Positions 43,478 through 54,215 are shown, numbered from the stretch's first letter. The stretch: 64,000 bases of DNA from Cervus elaphus (GCF_910594005.1 NC_057819.1:126143669-126207668); one strand, 5' to 3'. Notes: generated by a model from the sequence alone, not told the origin. Numbers and translations are program-made.

Positions 43478-43838
43478 CTGCCATGACAAAGCTCCACAGA
43501 CGGGGCAGCTCAAACAACAGAAATTTATTGTCTCACAGTCTGGAGGCTGGACCTAGGTGTTCTCAGCATCAGTTCCCTCGAGACCTCTCTCCTCGGCTTG
43601 TGGTCGACCACCTCCTCCTTGTACGTGGTCATCCCTCTGAGTGTCTGTGTCCTAACTTTCCCTTTTTGTCAGGACAGCAGTCCTGTTGCCTTATAGCCCA
43701 CCTTGATGACCTTATTTAGCTTAATCCCCTCTTTAAAGAGCCCCTCTCCAAGTAAGGTCACACCACCTACAGAAAACCCTGCGGATTACTACATGAATAT
43801 GGGAATTTAGGGAACGTCACCCAGACTGTAACAGAGTC
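43478..43838 (-). repeat. MaLR/MLT1-type LTR, minus orientation
   Basis: Antisense MLT1/MST landmarks: CAACAGAAATTTATTGTCTC, CACAGTCTGGAGGCTGGA, GTCTGTGTCCTAACTTTCCC, GATGACCTTATTTAGCTTAAT and CTCTCCAAGTAAGGTCACA. Nearly full length. Confidence 0.9.
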
Positions 43839-44909
43839 CTGCAGACACACATTACCCAGGCTGGGGAGGGTTTCCTGAAAACGATGTTGGACATACTTCC
43901 GAGAGCTCTCCTGGTTCTAACCACTGGCTTTATTTATTTTTAAGGAGAAACATGCCGGATGGTGATTTTTAAAATAATAAGAAGCTAAATAAATGCCTCA
44001 AAGGCAGAAGGAAGATTCCAGAAAGTCCAGACTTGAAGGACGGTCCTGATAAGAGAGGAAGCAGATCGTTTCCAGGGGCAACCCTAGACACCCCAGGAGG
44101 TGGCCAGGAGGGCAGGGGGAGGGGGCGGCCTGGCCACAGGGCACAGGGGTGCCACTCCGACCCTCTCTCCTGTGCCCCCGTGGGCAGTCCCTCTGCAGCC
44201 TCATTAGCAGCTGTTCCCGGTCCGGGGACCGGGGAAGAGGCTCTCCTGCTCTGGCAGCCTCGGCGGCTCTTCCCTGGGGGGATGCAAGCAGGAGGCCAGT
44301 GCTGTCTGACATGTGTCAGGTCAAATCAGCAGCTTTCCTGAAGACATCTTCCTCGTCAGTCATCATCGCCTGCAGCCACCCCAGGCCAGCGGTGGACAGA
44401 GAGACAGACAGCCCCCCTAATGATGCCAGGCAGGCAGGCAGCCCCCACAGCGCTGTCCTCCCGGCTCTCCAAAGGCCAGTGGAACAGTCACCATGAAGGG
44501 CATGCGCCCTAGGGGCCGCACCCCCGCTTTAGAACAAAGCACCGCCAAAAGCCAGGAACCCTGGGTGGCATGGCTGGGAATGGGGAGGACCCTCACTTTC
44601 CTGCCAACCCATCCCTTCCAGGATGCAGAAAGAAAAGGAGGGACCTGCTTCCTCTGGGGGAATACAACCTTGTAGCATCTCTGAACCCCCAGTCCACGAT
44701 AGCCTCCACCTGTGCGTGCAACCCATGGCCCTGTTTTCTATATTGTTGTCACCGAATTTATTTCATTTGTTACTCTCATTGCTGCCACTTTGGCATTTCA
44801 AACTCTGCACCAAGAGACGTATGCTCTAGCCCATGCCCCCGCCCAATCTTGAGCGTTCTCTGCTGTTATATGAAGCCTTCCAGAAGATTCCTCAGCCTGC
44901 CACACTGTA
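43839..44909. other. Unassigned intergenic DNA
   Basis: This is GC-rich sequence (44.0-44.6 kb) with no repeat or exon that I recognise. Overlapping short open frames on both strands look random. Confidence 0.35.
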
Positions 44910-45302
44910 GTATCAGTCCTTCCAATGAATATACAGGACTGATTTCCTTTAGGATTGACTGGTTGGTTCTCCTTGCAGTCCAAGGGACTCTCAAGAGTCT
45001 TCTCCAACATCACAGTACAGAAGCATCAATTCTGCGGTGCTCGGCTTTCTTTATAGTCCAACTCTCACATCCATACATGACTACTGAAAAAAACCATAGC
45101 TTTGACTCGACGGACCTTTGTTGGCAAAGTAATGTCTCGGCTTTTTAATATGCTGTCTAGGTTGGTCATAGCTTTTCTTCCAAGGAGCAAGCGTCTTTTA
45201 ATTTCATAGCTGCAGTCACCATCTGCAGTGATTTTGGAGCTCAGAAAAATAAAGTCTGTCACTGGTTCCATTGTTTCCCCATCTATTTGCAATGAAGTAA
45301 TG
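44910..45302 (-). mobile_element. BovB LINE internal fragment
   Basis: This antisense BovB piece reaches further 5' than the other copies (GCTTTTTAATATGCTGTCTAG, TTCATAGCTGCAGTCACCAT, GAAAAATAAAGTCTG). It lacks the final ~200 bp found in every other copy here. The minus strand still reads MEPVTDFIFLSSKITADGD, part of the BovB reverse-transcriptase ORF. Confidence 0.88.
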
Positions 45303-45371
45303 GGACTGGATGGAAGGACACACACAAAAGGTGGCACCTGCGGGAGGTGGCCGTGGCTGGCCTGAGTGCCT

Positions 45372-45560
45372 TGAAAGTGAAAGTCACTCAGTCGTGTCCA
45401 ACTCTTTGCAACCCCGCGGACTGTCCATGGAATTCTCCAGGCCAGGATACTGGAGTGGGTAGCCATTCCCTTCTCCAAGGTATCTTCCCAACCCAGGGAT
45501 CAAACACAGGTCTCCCGCACGGCAGGCGGATTCTTCACCATCTGAGCCACCAGGGAAGCC
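45372..45560 (-). mobile_element. Bov-tA SINE
   Basis: The antisense order is AGTCACTCAGTCGTGTCCAA, GGATACTGGAGTGGGTAGCC, CAGGGATCAAACACAGGTCTC and TCTGAGCCACCAGGGAAGCC. A deletion removes part of the Bov-A body (CGGACTGTCCATGG). Confidence 0.92.
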
Positions 45561-45646
45561 TCAACTGGAAGGCAACTCAGAGACCAGGGCGCTCCTGCAA
45601 ACAGCTTAGCAGAAAGGAAGACGTTATAAAGCAGAGGGGCGGGACG

Positions 45647-45826
45647 TTCCTGGTGGTCCGGTGGTTAAGAATCCACCTTCCGATGCAGAGGAAGTGGGTT
45701 CGATCCCTGGTCAGGGAGCTAGGATCCCACATGGCTCACAGCAGCTCAGTCCGTGCCCCTCAACCAGAGAGAAGCCTGCACACCGCAACTAAGACCCAAC
45801 ACAGTTATAAATAAATAATTTATTTT
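45647..45826 (+). mobile_element. CHR-type tRNA-derived SINE
   Basis: The head reads GGGACGTTCCTGGTGGTCCG, with GGTTCGATCCCTGGTCAGGG, AACTAAGACCCAACACAG and an AAATAAATAATTT tail. Flanking agcagaggg/agcagaaggg is a likely TSD. Confidence 0.88.
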
Positions 45827-45829
45827 TAG

Positions 45830-47560
45830 AGCAGAAGGGAGGGAAAGGTTTGGGAGGGTGGGAAGCAGGAAAAGAAGAAATCCTCTATGGCAACATCTGA
45901 ATCCCAGAGAGGAGCAGAGGGACAAAGGCAGGGCCCTGGCACGACCTCCCCCACCCGCAGGGCGCTTTGCCATCCCCAGGCACACCTGCTCTTGGGTGAC
46001 TGTGGGACACGTTTCCTGGCCACTGCCACTCAGAGCGCCCCCCAACCCTAATTTTTGTTCTTCTCTTCCCAAAATAGCCATGCTTTGTTCTAAAGTAGGG
46101 ACAAGGGCCCCAGAGGCCATGCATAGGACAGAGGGGTTTCTGCTTGGAGGACATCAGGGAGACGCTTGGTTGAAGCAAAAGCCCTTGACTGGCCCCTTGG
46201 GTTTCCGCCCCCCTCCCCGCCCAAGACCGTGCATAAACACACCGGCATGGCTCAGGCTCCCAGCCAAGCAAGCGCACCAACGCTCCAGTTCCCGGACGGT
46301 GCCCTTGGGCACACAGATGCGACTCACTGTCCTAACGCCCTCCACAGCCCAGCCCCCACCAAACTGGTCTTCCGAGTTCTTTTGTCTCCAATTAAAAAGC
46401 AAAATCTACACCCTGCAGGGGCAGCTTCTCCTCTTCCCGTTATCCTGCAGGGTGATAGGCACAGAGGAATCCTCAGGCTGCAGTAGAAAAATACCTGGCC
46501 CGGGGGAGGGGAGGAGCAGGGCGCATAGCAGCCCAGATCTGTGGAACGGCCACGTCCCTGCCATGCCAGGCTCTGTAGCATCCCGAGGCCCTCGGCTGGC
46601 GGCGACTGCCAACTGCATCCCCAGGAAGGGCACCAGCAGTGGCCTTGGCTTCAGGAGGGAGGCTGTGGTGCTTCTGGGCATGGGCGGGGCAGGGAGGGCA
46701 CTTTCCGTGGTAAACAGTCCTGCCCCCTGAGATGGGTAGGCTTTGGGACAGGAAACAATATTATCACAGGGACTCATTAACCTGGCTCCCAGACAGAAAG
46801 CCGGAGCCGGTTACTGTTCTCTTGTAGGATGTTTTTTTTAATCCTCGCATATTACAAGAACATGAATTAAGCTCTGATGAAGGCAATATTAATTAATTAC
46901 ATGAAGATCCACGTGGGAGAGGGGATGGGGTATGGAGGGGGAAATCTGCTCTGAAGATCCTGGGGAGGAAAGGTTGCCGTGTAAATGCACTTCTCATTGT
47001 TTCTGCCTCTCTCCAGCTGCAGATGCGGCTCTGAAGGGTTTAAGCTATGGCTCTGAGACAGAGGAGAAAAGCAGGGGCACTGGGTGGTGGCATCCATGAA
47101 GGCAGAGGAGGTGGGGGGACCCTAGCACAGGCTACCATCTCCTCGCGCTACAAGCACAGGACGAAATCCATTTCATGTGTTCTAAATTGGCTGCTCCCAG
47201 CCCCGAGCCCTGCAAGGCTCAAGCAAGAAGAGACTTCACTGCTTTTTTTAGAGTCTTTAAGAACAATCTGGCTAAAGGCAGATTGGTCTCCAAAATATTT
47301 TGCAGGGGATTCTTTAACTTCCTTCTCCAACTCTGAGTCTCAGATGTGGGGGCCACTGCCACAGAAGCCCACTCCCTTTCCCCAAAAAAGACCCTCCTAA
47401 GGAGAAATGTAAGACTGAACTTGACAATCGGGAGAGGGACCCTGCAGCCTGAGCTTTAAACAGCTTGGATGTCAGCGGTCACTTCCCAGGTGGCTCTTAG
47501 ATACCAGCACCTCACCCCCACACCCTTGAAGTGGGACAAGTCTGGGATTTCCAGCACCCC
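45830..47560. other. Unassigned DNA with a candidate conserved island at 46.79-46.91 kb
   Basis: Most of this stretch is GC-rich and repeat-free. The longest open frame of the window (290 codons, plus strand, 45858-46730) lies here. Its composition (Pro, Arg, Ser, Gly) and lack of any domain suggest a chance frame. An AT-rich block with ATGAATTAAGC and GGCAATATTAATTAATTACA follows at 46.79-46.91 kb. Confidence 0.4.
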
Positions 47561-47562
47561 CA

Positions 47563-47748
47563 CCTTCACTGGAAAAGACCCCAAAGCTGGGAAAGATTGA
47601 AGGCAAAAGGAGAAGGGGGCAGCAGAGGATGAGATGGTTGCATAGCATCACAGACTCATGAATTTGAGCAAACTCCGGGAGATAGTGGAGGACCGGGGAG
47701 ACTGGCATGCTGCAGTCCATGGGGTTGCAAAGAGTCAGACCCAACAAG
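47563..47748 (+). mobile_element. BovB LINE 3' fragment
   Basis: Sense-orientation BovB tail: CACTGGAAAAGACCCCAAAG, GAGGATGAGATGGTTGCATA, AACTCCGGGAGATAGTGGA, ending GCAAAGAGTCAGACCCAAC. Strongly 5'-truncated. Confidence 0.9.
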
Positions 47749-48133
47749 CTCCCTGGGGAACTGAGCAGGCCCTCAGGGTAAGGGGGTCCACCAGCAGAAT
47801 CTCGGTCAGTTGGGGAGAGATGCGGAAGCTGCAGAGAAGGGAGCCAGTAGTCGGTCCAGAGACACCCAGAGGCAGGAGCTGCGGATTAGGTCCGTCTGAA
47901 TTAGGTCCTCCCCCGGGAAGGTGAGGGAACCAGGAGGCAGTCAGATTTGAGTTCAGTGGAGGGGAAAGCCTGTAGCAAGTACCACTTTTCATCTGGGACC
48001 ACAGAGGCTCCCAGCAGGAAGGAGCTCTCTGCCTAGTGCTGTCACAACCATCACTTTGGGGACAGGCCAGATTCTAGTCTAACATCAAGGTCTCCCCTTC
48101 ATTTATTAGATATTCTGCTATAGACACAGAAGG

Positions 48134-48336
48134 GCTTTCCCAGGTGGCGCAGAGGTAAAGAATCACCTGCCAAAGCAAGGAGATTCAGGAGAGGCAGTTT
48201 CGATCCCTGGATCAGGAATCCCTTGGAGGAGGACATGGCAACCCACTCCAGTATTCTTGCCTGGAGAATCCCACAGACAGAGAAGCCTGGTGGGCTATGG
48301 TCTGTAGGGTCACAAAGAGACCCAACTGAAGCGACT
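48134..48336 (+). mobile_element. Bov-tA SINE
   Basis: The head reads GGGCTTTCCCAGGTGGCGCA, the body CCACTCCAGTATTCTTGCC and the end CCAACTGAAGCGACTTA. With its right neighbour it forms an inverted SINE pair. Confidence 0.9.
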
Positions 48337-48448
48337 TACCGGAGTGGGTAGCCTATCCCTTCTTCAGCGGATCTTCCCAATCCAGGAATCGAACTGGGGT
48401 CTCCTGCGTTGCAGGCGGATTCTTTACCAACTGAGCTGTCAGGGAAGA
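48337..48448 (-). mobile_element. Truncated Bov-tA SINE, inverted next to another
   Basis: The antisense fragment starts inside the Bov-A body (GGAGTGGGTAGCC) and ends with the tRNA-like head (ACTGAGCTGTCAGGGAAG). Flanks gaagcgactta and gaagcaactta form a near-exact TSD, so it inserted into the tail of the plus-strand Bov-tA to its left. Confidence 0.85.
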
Positions 48449-48473
48449 TGAAGCAACTTAGCATGCACACGTA

Positions 48474-48826
48474 GGTGGAGTATCTGTGTTCCCCTCAAAT
48501 TCACTTGTTAAATTCCAGTGCCCAAGGTGATAGTATTAGAAGATGGGGCCTTGCGGAGCACAGTGGGGGGTTGGGTGGTGGTGAGCGGGAAACCAGGCCA
48601 CAAGATGATGGAATTATAAAAAGGACCCCCTGCGCCTTTGCCCCTCCAGCCCTGTGGGAACACAGCGAGAAGACACCTTCTAGGAACCGGTAAACGGACT
48701 CTCACCAGGCACCAAATCTGTCGACATCTTGACCTTGGATGCCCAGAACTGTGAGAAGTGTCTGCTGCCTATAAGCCACCTAGTCTATGGTATTTTTATT
48801 AAAGCAGCCCAAACAGACTAAGAGAG
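48474..48826 (+). repeat. MaLR/MST-type LTR
   Basis: Landmarks in order: GTTCCCCTCAAATTCA, GTGATAGTATTAGAAGATGG, TATAAAAAGGACCCC, CATCTTGACCTTGGATGCCC, AGAACTGTGAGAAGTGT and a GCAGCCCAAACAGACTAAGA end. These match the MST/MLT1 LTR consensus well over nearly full length. Confidence 0.88.
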
Positions 48827-48835
48827 ATGCTTTCT

Positions 48836-49434
48836 GCCAGATGGAACCAGGCTTAAACATTCTGAAGCAGCATCCATAAAATGTCAGACACGGAGTGGAT
48901 GTTACAAGCCATTTCCCTTATCCACCTGGGCTGGGGGCCTGGGGAAATTCAAGACAGATTTGGAGCTAAAGCAGATCCTATTATTCTCTCCACAGACCAG
49001 AGGAGAATTTTCTTGTGCATTTGTGCAGGGTATTCTCCTTCAGCATCCGCTCCTATCACTTTGCATCAGGGGAGCTAGAACACTAAAAGCCACATCTCCC
49101 AGAGGCTTGCCTCTTAAAAGACATCAGATGTGATTTAGGGTCTGCCAACAGATGCACCTGTGTAATATCTGGACAGGGATGTCCTGACTCTTCTCTGCTG
49201 TGGTGGAGGATCATGCATGAGTTTCCAGGCTCCTGACCCCGCCTTCCACTGCCTTGTCTCCAGCTCCACACGCATGAAGCAGTGGTGATGCCTGGACCTC
49301 TGGATCACAGCCGCAGTGCACGACCTTGTAATTAGTGATGGCCCCTCATTTTCCATTGTGTTAGCCTTCCGTTGACCCTGTGAGCACCTGCGTTCCCATA
49401 CTCAGTCTCTTTTGGCTTAAAACACCCAGAGTGG
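48836..49434. other. Unassigned intergenic DNA
   Basis: I recognise no repeat or exon. The open frames are short and show no domain. Confidence 0.35.
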
Positions 49435-49685
49435 TTTCCGACTTTAAAGACACAGCTTCTAACATTTCATCAGTAAGTACAATGCTTGCTGTCAGCTTTT
49501 GGTAGACACCCATTACTCTTAGATTAAGGCTTTTAAAATTATTTTCCAAGAGTGACCATTGAATTGTATCAGGTATCTTTTTCATATCTGTTGAGATTGT
49601 CCAGCCCTATGGTGTTTAAACCTTAATCTGGTGGAGATACTTCTGGGCTAGTGTGGGGTTCAGGGTTTTAAATATTAAACTGAAC
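49435..49685 (-). mobile_element. L1 ORF2-derived fragment, minus orientation
   Basis: It contains the antisense of the L1 ORF2 segment with AAGTACAATGCTTGCTGTCAG, CTTTTTCATATCTGTTGAGA and TTGTCCAGCCCTATGG. It is 5'- and 3'-truncated. Confidence 0.65.
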
Positions 49686-49708
49686 AAAATTGTCAAAAAA
49701 TCAACAGG

Positions 49709-49868
49709 GACTTCCCTAGTGGTCCAGTAGCTAAGAGTCCTCGCTCCTAATGCTGGGGGCCCGGGTTCAATCCCTAGTCAGGGAACTAGATCCCACATAC
49801 TGCAACTAAGATCCAGCACAGCCAAATAAATAAACACACAAGTATTTTTAAATATAAATAAATAAATA
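49709..49868 (+). mobile_element. CHR-type tRNA-derived SINE
   Basis: The head reads GGGACTTCCCTAGTGGTCCA, with GGTTCAATCCCTAGTCAGGG and ACTGCAACTAAGATCCAGC. It ends in AAATAAATAAAC and a repeated AAAT tail. Confidence 0.88.
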
Positions 49869-49869
49869 A

Positions 49870-50530
49870 TCAACCTTTTGAGAGGCACTGGGAATTAACC
49901 AAAGGCAGACAATAAGCTGAGAAATTCTTGCTCTTAGAAAACTGCCAGAACTTCAGGTAAGAATAGCAAGGGCTGTGGTCTTCTTCTTACCTGGGGCTGC
50001 CCCCAGCCTCCCCATGTGAGGTCAGCAGTACAGATGGATCAGGGGGTGGGGATTGATTAGGGACAAGGGGGGCGGGGGGGAAATACAGAGTTTTGTAAGC
50101 TCAAGGCTGTTTGCTGAGACAGCAGCAAACCAGTCAGAAATTTACCAGAGAGAGCCTGGAAAGGAGAGAGTGCATAGAAGCCCTGAAATCAGTTTTCAAA
50201 AATACCTGGCTGCCTGGGGAGCTACGTGCAGTCGGGACACCCGAGGGAAGCTGGAAGGAGGCCGGCATAAAGGACAAGCGAAGGGAGGCTGGGCTTTGAG
50301 TCTGCGCCACAGGGAGGAAGGTTAGGGCTCCAGCTGCTCGAGCACAAACTGTCAACATCCTTGGCCGTCCACTGAGCAACGCAGACTCGGGGGTGACCCT
50401 GAGGAAGGCAGGCTGAAGAGTCAAATGTTCGAGCCCAGATTTGAGCAGCCGTATACCACAGTGGGGATAGATCCTCCAGACAAGACACCAACAAAACACA
50501 AAACTCAAGACGGTCAATGTTTAGGATTCT
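49870..50530. other. Unassigned intergenic DNA
   Basis: No repeat family or exon is recognisable. A G-rich tract lies at about 50067-50081. The open frames here look random. Confidence 0.35.
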
Positions 50531-50574
50531 GCATGGACCATGCAGAATCATATCCATGGTCCATGAACATACCA

Positions 50575-50660
50575 TGGACCCATGTTCAATCTCTGGTTAT
50601 AGAATTAAGATACTGCAAGCCTTGTAGTGTGGGCCACCCCCCCCCCCAAAAAAAATAAGT
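50575..50660 (+). mobile_element. Degraded CHR-type SINE, 5' end lost
   Basis: Only the part from the tRNA B-box onwards survives (GTTCAATCTCTGGTTATAG, TTAAGATACTGCAAGCC), followed by a C-run and A-rich tail with (CA)n. Confidence 0.65.
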
Positions 50661-50679
50661 AACACACACACAAATGAAT

Positions 50680-50804
50680 ATTTCTTGGAATTCCTTGATG
50701 GTCCCCTGGTTAGGACTCCACACCTGTGCTGCCGTGGCCAGGGTTCAATTCCTGGTCAAGGAACTAATATCTCGCAAGCCAAGAAGTATGGGGGGAAAAA
50801 AAAG
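50680..50804 (+). mobile_element. CHR-type tRNA-derived SINE
   Basis: The head reads GGAATTCCTTGATGGTCCCC, with GGTTCAATTCCTGGTCAAGG, AACTAATATCTCGCAAGCC and an A-rich tail. It is the middle member of a head-to-tail trio. Confidence 0.82.
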
Positions 50805-50807
50805 GAG

Positions 50808-51150
50808 GTGCTTCCCTGGTGGCCCAGTGGTTAAGAATCCACTCTGCAATGCAAGAGACGCCAGTTCGATCTCTGGTCCTGGAAGATCCTACACACTTCA
50901 GAGCAAGTGAGCCAGTGTGCTACAACTACTGAGGCAGTACTCTAGAGCCCGAGAGGTGCAACCACTGAGTCCAGACACTGCAACTACTGAAGAGCCAGCG
51001 CCTAGAGCCTGTGCTCCTCAACAAGAGAACCCACTGCAATGAGAAACCTGCACACTGCCGCGGAGAGTGAGCCCCGCTTGCTGCAACTCGGGAAAGCCCG
51101 CGCAGCAACACAGACCCACCACAGCCAAGAAATAAAATAAATAGATCAGT
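50808..51150 (+). mobile_element. Long CHR/SINE2-type SINE
   Basis: The element starts GTGCTTCCCTGGTGGCCCAG and carries the long-class body (CTACAACTACTGAGGCAG, GCCTGTGCTCCTCAACAAG, CTTGCTGCAACTCGGGAAAG). It ends in a repeated AATAAA-type tail. Confidence 0.88.
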
Positions 51151-51299
51151 CTTTTTAAAAAGAGAGAAAGGAAAGAAGAAAAAAAGAGAATACGGAGATA
51201 CTGCAATATATTATTTTAAAAGTCCACTTTCAACCAAAAATTATGAGACATTCAAATAAATAGGAGAGTGTGAGCTACACCCAGGAAAATACAGCCGTT

Positions 51300-51649
51300 G
51301 AAAGAGACTGACTGCCCTGATGCTGGAGTTCGTTTCCAGGCCCCTGTTAGAAATCTGTTCAAAGAATGGAAGGATGCAGACACTGTTAAAATGATAAATT
51401 GTGTGTTACGTACATGTTGCCACTATTTTTAAACTGAACACGAGAGGGGAAAAAAAGAACTAAAGGAAAGTATGACCACTGAATTAAGGAAAACATGATG
51501 ACCACCCAACAAATAGTTTCAGTAGAGAAACAGGAATGATCATTCTAGAGATTAAAGGTAAAATAACTGAAATGAAAAATTCACAAGATGGGCTCAACAG
51601 CAGACTTAAGATTACAGAGGAATCCAATAACTACTTAGAAATGGAATTG
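51300..51649 (+). mobile_element. L1 ORF1-region fragment
   Basis: The sequence around 51540-51640 reads AAATAACTGAAATGAAAAATTC then GGGCTCAACAGCAGACTTAAG, as in the segment at and before L1 ORF1. A short frame (MIILEIKGKITEMKN) remains. The left boundary is approximate. Confidence 0.5.
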
Positions 51650-52265
51650 CTGATTCACAGAGTAGATGTAAGTTTATATCCACAAGAAATTTTCAGGAAA
51701 TTTTGCAGAGTTCTGCTTGTTCCTCCTCTTTGCCAATAATTGTCATTATCAGAACTTTAACTGTGTTGACTATGAATCCATATCTCACTGTGGTTTTCAC
51801 TTTCATTTCCCTGATGACTAATGAGGTTGAGCAGGTGTTGATGAGTCAACCGACCATTCCTGCCTCTTTTTTTGTGTAATACTTGTTTCAGTTGTTTTAT
51901 CCATTTTTGAATGCTTTTTAATTTAATTTTAGTAATTCTGTATGGGGCTTCCCTGCTGGCGCAGCGTTAAAGACTCCTCCTGCCAATGTAGGAGACGCAA
52001 GCTCGATCCCTGGTTTGGGAAGATGCCCTTGGAGAAGGAAATTGCAACCCACTCCAGTATTCTTGCCTGGGAAATCCCATGGACAGAGGAGCCTGGCGGG
52101 CTGCAGTCCATGGAGTCGCAGAGTCAGACGCGACTGAGCGACTAAACAACAACATTTCTCTGTGGATTCTGGGTTCAAGCCTTTTGTCAGATGTGTGTTT
52201 TGCAGATATTCTCTCAGCCAGCGATTTGCTGTTTCATTGTCTCAGTGATACAGCACGGACTGTGT
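51650..52265 (-). mobile_element. L1 fragment, minus orientation, interrupted by Bov-tA
   Basis: Antisense L1 motifs flank the SINE: TTTCCCTGATGACTAATGAG to the left and TTTTGCAGATATTCTCTCAGCC to the right. The two parts continue each other across the Bov-tA at 51946-52152. Confidence 0.75.
51946..52152 (+). mobile_element. Bov-tA SINE inside L1
   Basis: Full-length Bov-tA: GGGGCTTCCCTGCTGGCGCA head, CCACTCCAGTATTCTTGCC body, and a CGACTGAGCGACTAAACAAC end. Confidence 0.93.
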
Positions 52266-52279
52266 AAAGCTAATATAAT

Positions 52280-52475
52280 TAGACATTTTCAAAATTGACG
52301 AAGTCGTCATCACAGTGGGAAACTTCAACATGTATCTCAGGGATTGGCAGATCAAACAAGCCAAGAATAAATAACTCCATAGAGAATTTCAGTAGCAGCT
52401 GTAACCAATGTGATGGTCCCAGGGCAGCCACTCTGATAGGCTTCGGGAATTCTCTATGCAGAGGCTGCCCAGTCA
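52280..52475 (+). mobile_element. L1 ORF2-derived fragment
   Basis: The stretch GTCATCACAGTGGGAAACTT, GGATTGGCAGATCAAACAAG and AGAATTTCAGTAGCAGCTG resembles an endonuclease-domain-proximal part of L1 ORF2. It is short and disrupted by stops. Confidence 0.45.
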
Positions 52476-52539
52476 TCCAGGACCTAAAGGCTATTTACAC
52501 TCGGCTACAGAGTAAATCTCAACATCAAAATACCATTTT

Positions 52540-52810
52540 ATGCCCAGTTTGGCAAATTATTCTTTAAATGAAAACATCCAGGGCAAGAAGAATACCAAAA
52601 GATGAACTTTCCTGTCCATTTTTGGCATAAAAATTGGTCCAAGCCTTTGGAGAATAACTTGGCAATATATATCAAAATCACAAATGCATGCCCTTTGGCC
52701 CAGTTGCTCCACCATCTCGAGTCTATGCTCCTGAAACATTTGCACACCTGTGCAAATATATGTGGTTCAAGCATGCTTTTGCAGGTGACATTAGGTGTGG
52801 CAATGCAATG
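52540..52810 (+). mobile_element. Ancient L1M-type LINE fragment
   Basis: The block AATTGGTCCAAGCC, AATAACTTGGCAATATATATC, CCTTTGGCCCAGTTGCTCC and TGCAAATATATGTGG parallels the conserved L1M 3' region, where the family reads TTTGACCCAGCAATTCCAC. It is strongly diverged. Confidence 0.5.
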
Positions 52811-53075
52811 CAATTTGGTTCTGAGCAATTCATCTCTCATCCGTCTTTGGATCTCCCCTGGTGAGCTCCCTGACATTTCCTTATGCCTGCCTTCCAGGGT
52901 TAGTGCAGCTCTGCTCTCTGAGACTGGATTGACTATTTTTAAACATGTTTTCTGAGTTGTTCGCAGTAGAATCACACGTACACTGCCCACAGCAAAGGTT
53001 CCTTCGCATCTGTCAGAAGCCCTCCAGGCACTTCACAATGTGATCCCTTCCTGTCTTCTACCCTTGTAAGTGTGT

Positions 53076-53290
53076 GGTGAGTGACTTCAGTCATGCCCAA
53101 CTCTTTGTGACTCCGTGGACTGTAGCCCACCAGGCTCCTCTGTCCTTGGGATTCTCCAGGCAAGAATACTGGAGTGGGTTGCCCTGCCCTCCTCCAGGGG
53201 ATCTTCCCGACCCAGGGATCGAACCCGCATCTCTTATGTCTCTTGCGTTGGCAGGCGAGTTCTCTACCACTAGTGTTACCTGGCAAGCCC
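53076..53290 (-). mobile_element. Bov-tA SINE
   Basis: The antisense Bov-tA order is GACTTCAGTCATGCCCAACT, CCACCAGGCTCCTCTGTCC, GGATCGAACCCGCATCTC (tRNA part) and a tRNA-like 5' end TACCACTAGTGTTACCTGGC. Confidence 0.92.
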
Positions 53291-53689
53291 CATGTGCTAC
53301 CCCCTCACCTGCCAATTTCCAGCTGTGCCCTCCAGCTCCATGGACTCCTTCAACTGACCAACTTGTGCTGCTTCCCGCCTTCGGGTCCTAAGGGGAAGGG
53401 TCCCGTCCCCTTCCGCCGAGTGCTGCCCCTTCCTCTGCTTCATCTCCCTACCCGCCTCGTCCATCCCTCACATCCCTGCATCGCTGCCTGGCACAGCACA
53501 GCTCCGTCTGATCTGGGTGCCATGCCCTCGGCTCCCCAGCCCTCTGTGCATGCCGACTCCATCCGGAACTTTAGTTACGAAACCGTCGTCTGTCTCCCTC
53601 GCCTTTTCTGACTTAGGTTCCCTGTAGGGAGCATGGTGTCTGGCACGTGGATTTCACTTCCCCCCGAAAAAAATTTCCTTTTTTTGACT

Positions 53690-54195
53690 TGCATTTTTAA
53701 AATTTCTTAATAATTATTTTTAAAAAATTTTTATCAGAGTGTAATTTCTTTAGAATGTTGCATTAGTTTCTGCTGTATGATAATGTCAGTCAGCTATATG
53801 TACACATATATTCTCTTCCTCCTGGACCTCCCTCCCTCCCACCCCTCGAGGTCATCACAGGGCACTGAACTGAGCCCCACCCCCACCCCCCCCACCCCCC
53901 ACCCCCGTGCTATACAGTCGCTTCCCGCTATTTTACATATATTAGCATACATTAGCATACATACCCAATCTCCCAATCCATCCTGCCCTCCTTGTGTCCA
54001 CAAGCCCATTCTCTACGTCTGCATCTCTATTCCTGGCCTGCAAATAGGTTCACCTGTACCATCTTTCTAGATTCCATATTGTGCATTAATATAAAATATT
54101 TATTTTTCCCTTTCTGACTTCACTCTGTATGACAGACTCTAGTTTTACCCACCTCACTACAAATGTCGAAATATTTCTTAAATATAGAGCTAATC
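53690..54195 (-). mobile_element. L1 3' fragment, minus orientation
   Basis: The sequence is the antisense of the ruminant L1 3' region: TTTCTGCTGTATGATAATGTCAGTCAGC, then ATTGTGCATTAATATAAAATA and TGACTTCACTCTGTATGACAG. A C-rich tract at 53876-53906 lies inside it. Confidence 0.8.
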
Positions 54196-54215
54196 ACACG
54201 AACGAAGAGAGGAGC

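Noticed and set aside
45858..46730. 290-codon plus-strand open frame, the longest in the window
   Set aside because: GC-rich local composition makes long chance frames likely. The protein is Pro/Arg/Ser/Gly-rich without domain, signal peptide or repeats, other frames on the opposite strand are also open, and no splice or promoter context supports it.
50041..50090. G-rich run before a 90-codon frame as a possible promoter and gene start
   Set aside because: No initiator or TATA context, no domain in the frame, and the G-run looks like simple low-complexity sequence.
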